From JADZAI01 sp964390465 (lineage in GTDB: Bacteria > Pseudomonadota > Alphaproteobacteria > Micropepsales > Micropepsaceae), in assembly GCA_964390465.1 (NCBI GenBank), contig CAYMIJ010000008.1, positions 60,640 to 124,639 on the forward strand: a stretch of DNA of 64,000 nucleotides, written 5' to 3'. This document shows positions 1-8,356 of the stretch, piece after piece. The notes under the pieces were generated by a model that saw only the letters and a list, made by a program, of their open reading frames with translations, did no database searches and was not told the origin of the DNA. The position numbers and the translations under genes were made by a program. How positions within the stretch are numbered: the first letter of the stretch is position 1; each line of letters begins with the position of its first letter.

Positions 1-634
1 GGACGCTGACCGCGTGTTCAAACGGCCCGTGAAGCTGCGGATAAGGCTGATAGCCTTCATACCCAAACCAGCGCACCTTGATGTTGCGCCGCGTGAACGG
101 TGTGAGATCCAGATAGGCCTGAGCGGCGGGGCCAGACACATATTCATGCGCGCCCGCCTGCTCGCAGATATAGGCCAGACGCTCGCTTCTGTCGTCTGCA
201 AGCTGATAGGTCGATGAATCCGTCACCGTGGTGTTGATCCTGAGGTAACCCGCCAAGGCCTCGATGAAGCGCCGGTTGATGGCTGAAAGATGGGTTTCGC
301 TGGCCGACGCATAGAGCGGTTCGAGCCACGATGCGATGTCGGCAAAATGCATCGCTTCACGATAGTTCTGAACCAGCATGCTCCAGTGCGCGGCGTGCCA
401 GCCCGCGTCTGCCACTTCCATGTCGCGGATATTCGCGTGATAATTGTTCTTCGATTTCACCGGAATGGTCAGCCAGCGCGGCCCTTGCGCGGTCTTGATG
501 AGGTTGCGGTTGCGCCAGTCCCGCCTTGTATATTGGACGTCATCAAACAGGACGAATTCGTCCACTGACGCAATCAGATCAAAATAGCCTTTCCACGGGA
601 TGTAATTCGACTGAACGATGGCAATGCTTTTCAT
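1..634 (-). CDS. WbqC-like protein (3' end outside window)
   Basis: Reading leftwards from the ATG at 634, the frame stays open to the window edge, so 211 residues are visible and the C-terminus is missing. The N-terminus begins MKSIAIVQSNYIPWKGYF, followed by FVLFDDVQYTRRDWRNRN; this pair of motifs is typical of the WbqC family (usually about 230-240 residues). WbqC-like proteins occur in O-antigen and other polysaccharide clusters, and their biochemical role is unsettled. The gene diverges from rfbA across 123 bases, which supports a surface-sugar role. The family call is secure; a specific function cannot be given. Confidence 0.87.
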   Translation of the reverse strand, partial: MKSIAIVQSNYIPWKGYFDLIASVDEFVLFDDVQYTRRDWRNRNLIKTAQGPRWLTIPVKSKNNYHANIRDMEVADAGWHAAHWSMLVQNYREAMHFADIASWLEPLYASASETHLSAINRRFIEALAGYLRINTTVTDSSTYQLADDRSERLAYICEQAGAHEYVSGPAAQAYLDLTPFTRRNIKVRWFGYEGYQPYPQLHGPFEHAVSV

Positions 635-757
635 CGGGCGCACACACTGGCACATCCCGTATTGGGCCTTGCGTCACACAGAGGCACAATGCCACGACTG
701 CCGGAGGGGCCGGGGCGTGACACATCATACTGAAGCGGGCCGCAGCCGGGGAAACAC

Positions 758-1642
758 ATGAAGGCCATTTTGCTAGCAGGAGGAACCGGATCAAGGCTTT
801 ACCCCCTGACACGGGTGGCCAGCAAACAGCTTCAGCCCGTGTATGACAAACCCATGATCTATTATCCGCTGACCGTTCTGATGGCGGCGGGCATACGGGA
901 CATCAGCCTGATATCCAGCCCTGACGATCTGCCGCGCTTCAAGGCCCTTCTGGGCGATGGCGCGCAATGGGGCATTCAAATCCGGTATTTTGAGCAGGCT
1001 AGGCCCGAAGGCATTGCGCAGGCGCTGGTCATTGCCGAACCTGTCATTGCCGGTGGGCCGGTCGTGTTGATGCTGGGTGATAATATTTTTTCGGGCGGCG
1101 ACGACTTTCACCGCGCGCTGGCGGCGTTTCGTGATGGCGCAACCATTTTCGCCTATCGCGTGGTCGATCCGCAGCGCTATGGCGTGGTGAAATTCGACCG
1201 GCACGGACAGGCTTTGTCTCTGGAAGAAAAGCCAGAACGGCCCAAAAGCAATTTTGCGGTGCCGGGGGTTTATATTTTCGACCATCAGGCCATCGGTATT
1301 GCAAAGTCTCTCCAGCCGTCCGCGCGAGGGGAATATGAAATCACTGATGTCAATCAGGTGTATCTCCAGCGCGGGCAGTTGCATGTCCACCGCCTGACGC
1401 GCGGGTTTGCATGGCTGGATGCCGGAACAACAACAGCCCTGCACGAAGCTAGCGATTACGTGGCAACACTGGAGAAACGACAGGGTGTAAAGATCGGCTG
1501 CCCGGAAGAGGCGGCCCTTTTGCGCCAGTTCATCACGGCAGATCAGTTCGACCTTTTGTTGCGCGACATGCCCGACTGTGAATACCGGACATACCTGAGC
1601 GCAGTCGCGGCAGAATGGCACCGGGACACCTCTCAGGCATGA
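758..1642 (+). CDS. rfbA: Glucose-1-phosphate thymidylyltransferase (RmlA)
   Basis: Makes dTDP-glucose from glucose-1-phosphate and dTTP, the entry step to dTDP-deoxysugars. The 294-residue protein has the nucleotide-binding GGTGSRLYPLT near residues 8-18, then KQLQPVYDKPMIYYPL, and the two expected metal-binding aspartates in LGDNIF (around 110) and FAWLDAGT (around 225). Length is typical of the family. It is the first gene of a tightly coupled set: its stop overlaps the next start by four bases. Translation probably starts at 758 after a GGGGAA stretch. A cytosolic enzyme is expected. Confidence 0.95.
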   Translation: MKAILLAGGTGSRLYPLTRVASKQLQPVYDKPMIYYPLTVLMAAGIRDISLISSPDDLPRFKALLGDGAQWGIQIRYFEQARPEGIAQALVIAEPVIAGGPVVLMLGDNIFSGGDDFHRALAAFRDGATIFAYRVVDPQRYGVVKFDRHGQALSLEEKPERPKSNFAVPGVYIFDHQAIGIAKSLQPSARGEYEITDVNQVYLQRGQLHVHRLTRGFAWLDAGTTTALHEASDYVATLEKRQGVKIGCPEEAALLRQFITADQFDLLLRDMPDCEYRTYLSAVAAEWHRDTSQA

Positions 1643-2796
1643 GCGATCCCTTCATTCCATTTCACCGCAGTTATCTGGCCGATGATGGCCGTCAGATTGC
1701 AGTGCCCTTCCGTTCTGGTGACCATCTGGCGGGTGATGGGCCCTATACTGACCAGTGTCAGGCATGGCTGAAACGGCACACCGGCAATGCGCGTGTTCTG
1801 CTGACACATTCCTGCACCGCTGCGCTGGAGATGGCGGCATTGCTTCTGGATGTGGCGCAGGGTGATGAAATCATCATGCCGTCTTACACATTCACCTCAA
1901 CAGCGAATGCCTTTGTGCTGAGGGGCGGCGTTCCGGTTTTCGTGGATGTAAGGGCTGATACTTTCAATATTGATGAGCGCCTGATCGAACAGGCCATCAC
2001 GCCGCGCACCAGGGCGATTGTCGTCGTTCACTATGCCGGGCTGGCCTGCGCCATGGACTCCATTCTCAGTGTGGCGGCGCGCCACGGCCTCACGGTCGTG
2101 GAAGATGCAGCCCAGGGACTCATGTCCGCCTATCGCGGTAAGGCGCTCGGCACACTTGGGCAGATTGGCACGCTCAGTTTTCACGAAACCAAGAATGTGA
2201 CCGCCGGCGAAGGCGGCGCGCTTCTCATCAACAACCCCGGGCTTGAGAGCCGGGCCGAGATATTGCGCGAGAAAGGCACAGACCGGACCCGATTCCGCCG
2301 CGGCGAGGTGGACAAATACACCTGGCAGGATGTGGGTTCGTCGTTTCTGCCCAGCGACATTCTGGCGGCCCTGTTGATGGGGCAGCTGCAAGCTGCACCC
2401 GCCACCACTGCGGAACGCCTTGCGCTATGGAACGGGTATCATGCGGCGCTCGCAGCGCATGAAGAGGCCGGACTGCTGCGCCGACCCCATATCCCTGAGG
2501 ACTGTCAGGGCAACGGGCATATCTATTTCGTCACCCTTGCCCCGCACCTTGAGCGCACCCGCGTGATCGAGGCCCTTAAGGCGAAGGGTGTTGGCGCTGC
2601 CTCGCACTATGTACCACTTCATGCCTCCCCGGCCGGTCGTCGCTTCGGGCGTGTCGCAGGCGGCATGAAGAATACCGACATCGCCGGGGAAAAGTTGATC
2701 CGCCTGCCGGTATGGCCGGGCCTCACACAGGCACAGCAATCGCGCGTCATCGACGCACTGTCTGCCGTGTTGGCTAGCCAGGGGCACAGCACATGA
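1639..2796 (+). CDS. wecE: WecE/RffA-like dTDP-4-amino-4,6-dideoxygalactose aminotransferase
   Basis: PLP-dependent DegT/DnrJ/EryC1 aminotransferase of about 385 residues. From the ATG at 1639 (four-base overlap with rfbA) the PLP aspartate lies in VVEDAAQG (Asp156) and the Schiff-base lysine in SFHETKN (Lys185). Stretches such as LLTHSCTAALEMAALLLD, ITPRTRAIVVVHYAGLAC and REKGTDRTRF follow E. coli WecE closely, so the predicted reaction is glutamate-dependent amination of dTDP-4-keto-6-deoxyglucose to dTDP-Fuc4N. An in-frame ATG at 1615 lies inside rfbA and is less likely. FdtB- or VioA-type products cannot be excluded from sequence alone, but the resemblance is strongest to WecE. Confidence 0.88.
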   Translation: MSDPFIPFHRSYLADDGRQIAVPFRSGDHLAGDGPYTDQCQAWLKRHTGNARVLLTHSCTAALEMAALLLDVAQGDEIIMPSYTFTSTANAFVLRGGVPVFVDVRADTFNIDERLIEQAITPRTRAIVVVHYAGLACAMDSILSVAARHGLTVVEDAAQGLMSAYRGKALGTLGQIGTLSFHETKNVTAGEGGALLINNPGLESRAEILREKGTDRTRFRRGEVDKYTWQDVGSSFLPSDILAALLMGQLQAAPATTAERLALWNGYHAALAAHEEAGLLRRPHIPEDCQGNGHIYFVTLAPHLERTRVIEALKAKGVGAASHYVPLHASPAGRRFGRVAGGMKNTDIAGEKLIRLPVWPGLTQAQQSRVIDALSAVLASQGHST

Positions 2797-3833
2797 CGCG
2801 CAGGGTGCTGGTCACGGGTGGTGCAGGCTTTATCGGTTCAGCGGTCTGCCGCGCGCTCATCGCCAAGGGAGACCGTGTTCTCGTTCTCGACAAGCTGACC
2901 TATGCCGGTCACCTTTCGTCGCTGGCGAGCGTCAGCGTCAGTCCATTATTCAGCTTCGTGCAGGGTGATGTAGCAGACACCCAAACCGTCAACGCCGTCT
3001 TTGCAGATTTCAGGCCGGATCGCGTGATGCATCTGGCTGCGGAAAGTCACGTGGACCGATCCATCGTTTCGGCGGGCGATTTTATCCACACCAATATTAT
3101 CGGCACGTGGGTCATGCTTGAGGCCGCCCTGAAGTATTGGCGTTCGCTTGGCCCCGCAGACAGCGCCACATTCAGGTTTCTTCATGTCTCAACCGACGAA
3201 GTATTTGGTGCGCTGGGTGAGTCCGGGTATTTTTCGGAGGAAACCCCTTACGACCCTTCCTCGCCCTATTCCGCATCGAAGGCCGGGGCAGATCATCTGG
3301 TTTCAGCCTGGGGCAGAACCTACGGACTGCCCGTGCTGATTTCACGCTGTTCGAACAATTACGGACCATATCAGCTTCCCGAGAAGCTGATCCCACTGAC
3401 CGTAGTTCATGCGCTGCAGGGCAAACCGCTGCCAGTCTATGGCGCAGGACAGAATGTGCGCGACTGGCTGCATGTCAGCGATCATGTGACGGCGCTCGAT
3501 ACCATTCTGGAGCACGGCGCGCCGGGTGCGCGGTACAATATCGGTGGGCGCAATGAACACCGTAACATCGACATCGTCCGCAGCATCTGCAGCGCGCTGG
3601 ACACATTGGTGCCTGACGGTGCCCCGCACGACAGGCTCATCACCCTGGTTACCGACCGCCCGGGTCATGATTTCCGATATGCCATCGACCCCGGCCGCCT
3701 TGAGCGCGATCTTGACTGGTTGCCCCAAACCGGTTTCACCGACGGGCTGTATTCAACGGTGAAGTGGTATGTCGAGAATTCGTCCTGGTGGGAGCCGATT
3801 GTCGCGCGTGGCCGAGCAACACAAGGTATATGA
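2793..3833 (+). CDS. rfbB: dTDP-glucose 4,6-dehydratase (RmlB)
   Basis: Converts dTDP-glucose to dTDP-4-keto-6-deoxyglucose. The 346-residue short-chain dehydrogenase has the NAD-binding TGGAGFIG at residues 8-15, the active-site triad Thr-Asp-Glu in STDEVFG (134-136), and the YxxxK pair in YSASKAGAD (Tyr159, Lys163). The start overlaps the preceding stop by four bases (ATGA). With RmlA and the WecE-like enzyme it makes a three-step route; rmlC and rmlD are not present nearby, so dTDP-rhamnose is not the obvious product here. Confidence 0.95.
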   Translation: MTRRVLVTGGAGFIGSAVCRALIAKGDRVLVLDKLTYAGHLSSLASVSVSPLFSFVQGDVADTQTVNAVFADFRPDRVMHLAAESHVDRSIVSAGDFIHTNIIGTWVMLEAALKYWRSLGPADSATFRFLHVSTDEVFGALGESGYFSEETPYDPSSPYSASKAGADHLVSAWGRTYGLPVLISRCSNNYGPYQLPEKLIPLTVVHALQGKPLPVYGAGQNVRDWLHVSDHVTALDTILEHGAPGARYNIGGRNEHRNIDIVRSICSALDTLVPDGAPHDRLITLVTDRPGHDFRYAIDPGRLERDLDWLPQTGFTDGLYSTVKWYVENSSWWEPIVARGRATQGI

Positions 3834-3839
3834 TTATAC

Positions 3840-5717
3840 ATGAGTTTCTCAGGACGGGAGGGGGAGGCGCCTCCGCGCAATCGCACGCAGGGCTGGCTGG
3901 ACTGGACAGATCGAGCGATCTGGCTTTCAGCCATACTTACCATCTTCATATTGGCGCTGGCTTTCAGATACGCCTATTTCGGATTTGATACGACGGATGA
4001 TGCCTATTATGCGGTGATGATAAAAGATCCGTCGCTCTATCCGGCAACCCTTACCCAGTTTCATTTCCTGTTTCACCCCCTTTACGCGGTATCAAAAGGC
4101 GATATCGGGCTGCTCAGGCAGATCAACATTGCCGTGACCTGGGCCCTTTGTCTGTGGCTGTTCCGTGTATTGTTTCATCAGGCGGGATGGCAAGGCGGTT
4201 GGCGTCTATGGATGACAGCGGGAGGTTTCGCCACATCCAGTCTGGTCCTGTTTCATGCCTGGCTCGTGACTCCCAATTACAACACTGTATGCGCGCAAGG
4301 TCTTTTGGTGACGTGCATCGGCCTGTTGTATTTTCAGGAAAACAAACACCCGCCGGCTTTTGTCGGCAGCATTCTGATTGGTGTGGGAGGGTGGCTCACA
4401 TTCCTGGGAAAAGTGTCGTCGGCTGCCGCCCTGGCGCTTATTGTGATTTCGTATCTTCTGGCCACCCGCAAGCTCTTTTCGCGGCATACGCTGATATCCA
4501 TCGTGGTTGCCCTGGCGCTGGTAATCAGCACAGCGGTCCTGATTGATGGCTCAGTACAAGGCTTCTTCAAGCGTTTGGAAACCGCCTTGTCTTTGACCCA
4601 GATGCTGGATGGCGACTACGCCATCTTAAATCTGCCTAACAGCATCATTCGCGTTCCAAGAACAGCGATCCTGATAATGGTGCCGCTCTGCATAGCCAGT
4701 GGACTGGGCTTCATGCTGCTGCGTCAACGCGCACGACGCTCCGGACCAGTATCTGCGCATGGGTTCATACTGGCAATCAGCGTCCTCCTTGCTGCAACAG
4801 CCTTATGGTGGCTTGCACCTAAGACATATGCTGGGGTTGGCTATATGTTGGCACCATCGGTCATGGCCTGTGGGCTGTGGAGCATATTGCACACATCAGG
4901 GTCTGACATTGGCAAACGGCTGCCACTGGTCATAGTGCTCAGCCTGATGCCCATGGTGTTCGTACTTGGCACCAATGGCAGTTTCTGGCCTCGTGCCAGC
5001 TACAGCATCTGCTTCCTTTTGGCAGCCAGTGTCGCTCTGGGTGGGTCGCGGGTCGCAGCTCAGGTAGCATTTCCGTTTCTTGGAATTTCAACCCAGATAT
5101 TGATGCTGGGTATTTTATACATGAACTGGCAGTATCCGTACCGGCAGCCTGAAAAGCTGTGGCAGAACAGTGAGTGGGTGGCGGTTCCCGGTACCAATTT
5201 AAGACTGGCGCACAGTTCCGGCTTTGCCGATTTCCTGCGCACGCTGATTGCCGCATCTCAGCATGCGGGCTTCGAACCTGGAACAGCGGTTATTGACCTC
5301 AGCGGCGATTCCCCCGGACTGCTTTTGCACATCGGCGCAAAAAGCATCGGACAGGCATGGGTTCTGGGCGGTTATGAAGGAAGCGTAGACGTCGCATCCT
5401 CATCACTGGATTTTGTGCCTTGCGAAGACATGGCACGCGCTTGGATCATGACGGCCAAAAACGGCGTGCGGAGCCTACCTGATGGCTGGTTGGCAGACTT
5501 TGGTATCGTCATAGGGCGTGACTACGCAGAAGCATTCTCTGTTATGCCGCCGGATCAATTGGGCGGGGATATTAAGCCAGCGCTTCGCGTGTTCTATAAG
5601 CCTGTGCGTGATCCAGCGAGTGCCGTTGAGGCATGCCGTGCTGCAAAGGGGAAAAGAGGCATCGCAGACGTGGCTGTAGCCACCCTTTTGGAAGGCGTCT
5701 CAGCGCGCAGACATTGA
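3840..5717 (+). CDS. Polytopic membrane protein, GT-C glycosyltransferase-like
   Basis: A 625-residue integral membrane protein with roughly ten hydrophobic segments in the first 430 residues and a soluble, probably periplasmic, C-terminal part from about 440. After the first membrane segment lies FDTTDDAYYAV (residues 49-59); acidic pairs in the first outer loop are typical of GT-C enzymes that use polyprenyl-phosphate sugars. It follows rfbB by six bases and is probably co-transcribed. The role as a glycosyltransferase is inferred from architecture and neighbours; no closer family is recognised. The gene looks intact. Confidence 0.6.
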   Translation: MSFSGREGEAPPRNRTQGWLDWTDRAIWLSAILTIFILALAFRYAYFGFDTTDDAYYAVMIKDPSLYPATLTQFHFLFHPLYAVSKGDIGLLRQINIAVTWALCLWLFRVLFHQAGWQGGWRLWMTAGGFATSSLVLFHAWLVTPNYNTVCAQGLLVTCIGLLYFQENKHPPAFVGSILIGVGGWLTFLGKVSSAAALALIVISYLLATRKLFSRHTLISIVVALALVISTAVLIDGSVQGFFKRLETALSLTQMLDGDYAILNLPNSIIRVPRTAILIMVPLCIASGLGFMLLRQRARRSGPVSAHGFILAISVLLAATALWWLAPKTYAGVGYMLAPSVMACGLWSILHTSGSDIGKRLPLVIVLSLMPMVFVLGTNGSFWPRASYSICFLLAASVALGGSRVAAQVAFPFLGISTQILMLGILYMNWQYPYRQPEKLWQNSEWVAVPGTNLRLAHSSGFADFLRTLIAASQHAGFEPGTAVIDLSGDSPGLLLHIGAKSIGQAWVLGGYEGSVDVASSSLDFVPCEDMARAWIMTAKNGVRSLPDGWLADFGIVIGRDYAEAFSVMPPDQLGGDIKPALRVFYKPVRDPASAVEACRAAKGKRGIADVAVATLLEGVSARRH

Positions 5718-5756
5718 TGAATCGTGCTGCCCTGGAATGCACCTAGCGTGCTCTAA

Positions 5757-6665
5757 TCACTCAAGAACGGCCAGACCAAACCCCGTCCTCCCATAGTCGT
5801 TTCCATTGTAGAGCATGAAACGCTGGCCCTTGTGATCAAACACGAAGGGATACTCGACCATGTCGCTGTCCCATCCATCAGATGAAACGGTGATGCCGAC
5901 CCTATCATCCAGCCGTGTCCATGACAGGCCATCGGGGGACTCAGCATAGCCAATGCGATAAGCCTCGCCCCGATAGCTGAACCACATCTTCCAGCAGTCG
6001 GCGTCCCTGATGACGCATGGCCGGGCAATCGCATATTCCCCGTCGTCCTTATAATCGATGGCGACATGGCCCGTGCGGTTCCAGATCACACCATCTGAGG
6101 ACTCGGCATATTTGATATGATAGCGATGCTGCGGCTGACCACCGCGCAGCCGCCAGTCCGTGCACGAAACATACCACATCCGCCATATCGAACCATCCAG
6201 CAGAACACAACATGCCAAGGGAGGGTAGGGTTCCTGCAGGGTGCGGTCGAGAAGAGGGCCCTCAGCATACTTATGGAAGACCTGGTCATCACCACTCGTG
6301 GCAAGGCCTATGGCTGTTCTGAAGGGAACTGTGACACCAACATTCCAGCCTGTATAAAACAGATAACGTTTACCACCTGCCCTCGTCAGCCATATTGGCA
6401 TTGCGCCACTGTCATCAAACAGTCCAAGCGATCCTGGTGTCACAACAGGATCCTGGGAAATATTCTGAACAACCTGAGGCCGATTGATGTCGATGACAAC
6501 ATACGCCCCATGACTTTGGTTGCGGGCATTGCGCACGGTGAAATAGACTCGAAAAAAATCCCCGCCTATGGGCTCAACAATCGGCAGGGCTGCATGGGAG
6601 TGCATCCACTCGCGCTCGCCCGTGGGGCAAAACACAAGCCCTCGCTTCTTCCAGTTCTGAATCAT
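5757..6665 (-). CDS. Five-bladed beta-propeller glycosidase-like protein (GH43-superfamily-like)
   Basis: A 302-residue protein without a signal peptide. Repeating blade-like strings such as RVYFTVRNA, RYLFYTGWN, WRMWYVS, WKMWFSY and RFMLYNGND, with YAESxDGxxW between blades, fit a five-bladed propeller related to GH43/GH32-type folds and to proteins seen in polysaccharide clusters. A catalytic triad cannot be assigned with confidence. Its start overlaps the stop of the upstream acyltransferase by four bases, so it is the last gene of a minus-strand operon. A decayed second copy of part of this gene lies near 7485-7600. Confidence 0.6.
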   Translation of the reverse strand: MIQNWKKRGLVFCPTGEREWMHSHAALPIVEPIGGDFFRVYFTVRNARNQSHGAYVVIDINRPQVVQNISQDPVVTPGSLGLFDDSGAMPIWLTRAGGKRYLFYTGWNVGVTVPFRTAIGLATSGDDQVFHKYAEGPLLDRTLQEPYPPLACCVLLDGSIWRMWYVSCTDWRLRGGQPQHRYHIKYAESSDGVIWNRTGHVAIDYKDDGEYAIARPCVIRDADCWKMWFSYRGEAYRIGYAESPDGLSWTRLDDRVGITVSSDGWDSDMVEYPFVFDHKGQRFMLYNGNDYGRTGFGLAVLE

Positions 6666-7327
6666 ATGGACCGCAATCGGCTGCTTGGTACTTTCGATCG
6701 TTCAGTGGCCTGTCCGAGGTAAACACCTTCAGCGGCTGCATCAGCAAGCAACAGCGCCCCTGCCCCAATCACACAGCGCTCGCCGATTTTAATACCGTCC
6801 CTCAACGCTGCGTTGACGCCAATGAAACACTGCGCGCCAATCTCCACATTCCCTGAGATCACCGCATGAGAAGCTATGAAGGTGTGATCGCCAACAACGC
6901 TGTGATGACCGATGTGATTGCCGCTCCAGAGGGTAACATTATGGCCAATCCTGACGAATGGCTGAACGGTATTGTCTTCCAGAATGAAGCAGTTTTCGCC
7001 TACCCGCCCATCATTCATCACGCTGGCACGCGAACTGACATAGGAGGCCATGCGATAACCCATCGCTTTGGCCTCAAGATATTTACGTTTGCGAATTTCA
7101 TTCAGTTTCGAATAACCAATGGAAACGAAAAGGTCATGCGTGTCGGGAGGATAAAAACGGGCAACATCCTCAAAGCTGACGACAGGCATTCCACAAAATT
7201 CAGAGCGCGTAACGTAGGCCTTGTCTACCGTGAATGCTGCGACGTGATGACTTGAGTCCGTCGTAAAATAGTAATGGGCCAGCTCCGCAGCTTCGCCTGT
7301 GCCGAAAATGACGAGATTCTTGTTCAT
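6662..7327 (-). CDS. PglD/NeuD-like left-handed beta-helix acyltransferase, copy 1
   Basis: A 221-residue sugar acyltransferase. The N-terminal third (LVIFGTGEAAELAHYYF) is a Rossmann-like sugar-nucleotide binding module. Residues from about 100 onwards contain hexapeptide repeats (VGENCFI, IGHNVTL, VGDHTFI, IGAQCFI, IGERCVIGAGALLL) forming a left-handed beta-helix. The usual role is acetyl-CoA-dependent acylation of a sugar amine or hydroxyl; the dTDP-amino sugar made by the rfbA-wecE-rfbB genes is a plausible but unproven acceptor. It is about 70% identical by eye to the copy at 7691-8356. The start overlaps the end of a glycosyltransferase remnant by four bases. Confidence 0.8.
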   Translation of the reverse strand: MNKNLVIFGTGEAAELAHYYFTTDSSHHVAAFTVDKAYVTRSEFCGMPVVSFEDVARFYPPDTHDLFVSIGYSKLNEIRKRKYLEAKAMGYRMASYVSSRASVMNDGRVGENCFILEDNTVQPFVRIGHNVTLWSGNHIGHHSVVGDHTFIASHAVISGNVEIGAQCFIGVNAALRDGIKIGERCVIGAGALLLADAAAEGVYLGQATERSKVPSSRLRSI

Positions 7328-7600
7328 TCAGGAGATCGGCTTGTCCGCTGCAGATAGATTTGCCGGATGATCGTATATGGGCGCTGTTTGGTTTCCAAGA
7401 ATATCTTGGACAGATAGACGCCAATCACGCCGATAAACGAAATGATCAGCCCACCCAGCAGCCAGATGGACGCCATCACAAAAGTCCAGCCGTGCCTATG
7501 ACAGGCCGTCGGAGGACTCAGCATAGCCAATGCGATAAGCCTCGCCCGATAGCTGAAACACATCTTCCAGAGATCTGTGGCCCTGATCATACATGGGCAG
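7324..7600 (-). pseudogene. Fused remnants of a propeller gene and a GtrB-like glycosyltransferase gene
   Basis: This stretch holds no intact gene. Bases 7324-7492 match the 3' end of the glycosyltransferase gene at 8353-9294 (shared VMASIWLLGG and SKIFLETKQRPYTIIRQIY). Bases 7485 to about 7600 match the middle of the propeller gene (its 5908-6020 region), with one base lost so that the reading frame shifts. The two matches meet at the eight bases tccagccg (7485-7492), which occur at the corresponding place in both parent genes. This is a deletion scar left after tandem duplication of the glycosyltransferase-acyltransferase-propeller module. The remaining bases to 7690 show nothing recognisable. 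Confidence 0.85.
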
Positions 7601-7690
7601 ACTCGACGGCAGCATTGGGCCGCATTGTGTTACTTTTTTAGGCTCACTGAATCGACAAGGCGCAGAGCCAAGCCATGTTCCCATGCCAGA

Positions 7691-8356
7691 TTAGATGGAT
7701 CGAAGATTGGCACTGGGTATTTGGATTCTTTCAGACGCTTGGCCGACATAGATGCCCTCATCTGGCGCGTCGGCCAGCAACAGGGCTCCTGCGCCGATCA
7801 CACATCGGTTGCCGATTTTTATGTGATCCCTAAGGGTTGCGTTTACACCAATAAAACACTGCTCACCGATTTCTACCCCGCCAGAAATCATGGCGTTAGA
7901 TGCTATAAAAGTGTGATCGTGAATCACGCTGTGATGAGCTATCAGATTGCCAGGATACATCGTGACGTTGTTCCCGATACGGACAAAAGGCTGGATCGTA
8001 TTGCTTTCCATAATGAAGCAGTGTTCCCCTATGTGGCCATCATTAAGGATGCTTGCCTGCGCACTCACATATGAGGCCATGCGATAGCCCATCGCTTTCG
8101 CCTGAAGATACTTGCTTTTCCTCGTTTGGTTGAGATTGGAGTACCCAACGGCCACAAAAAAATCATGCGTAGCAGGCGGAAAACTCTGGGTGACCTCTTC
8201 AATGCAAGCGACGGGTTTGCCACAAAATTCCGCATGCGTTGTGTAAGCTCTGTCTACGGTAAAAGCCGCGACATGACGGTTTGAATGTTTCGTGAAGTAG
8301 TAGTGTGCCACCTCGGCAGCTTCGCCCGTGCCGAAAATGACGAGGTTCCTGTTCAT
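7691..8356 (-). CDS. PglD/NeuD-like left-handed beta-helix acyltransferase, copy 2
   Basis: A 221-residue paralogue of the acyltransferase at 6662-7327, colinear end to end with no gaps. It has the same N-terminal FGTGEAAEVAHYYF module and C-terminal hexapeptide repeats (IGEHCFI, IGNNVTM, IHDHTFI, IGEQCFI, IGNRCVIGAGALLL). Its ATG overlaps the stop of the glycosyltransferase by four bases, the same junction seen between the remnant and copy 1, so the two copies arose as parts of a duplicated module. Roughly 28% divergence suggests an old duplication or acquisition from a relative. Acceptor specificity may differ; no direct evidence. Confidence 0.8.
   Translation of the reverse strand: MNRNLVIFGTGEAAEVAHYYFTKHSNRHVAAFTVDRAYTTHAEFCGKPVACIEEVTQSFPPATHDFFVAVGYSNLNQTRKSKYLQAKAMGYRMASYVSAQASILNDGHIGEHCFIMESNTIQPFVRIGNNVTMYPGNLIAHHSVIHDHTFIASNAMISGGVEIGEQCFIGVNATLRDHIKIGNRCVIGAGALLLADAPDEGIYVGQASERIQIPSANLRSI

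Noticed and set aside
791..1621. 276-codon open frame on the minus strand opposite rfbA
   Set aside because: It is fully antisense to a well-supported gene and has no recognisable motif; long shadow frames are expected at this GC content.
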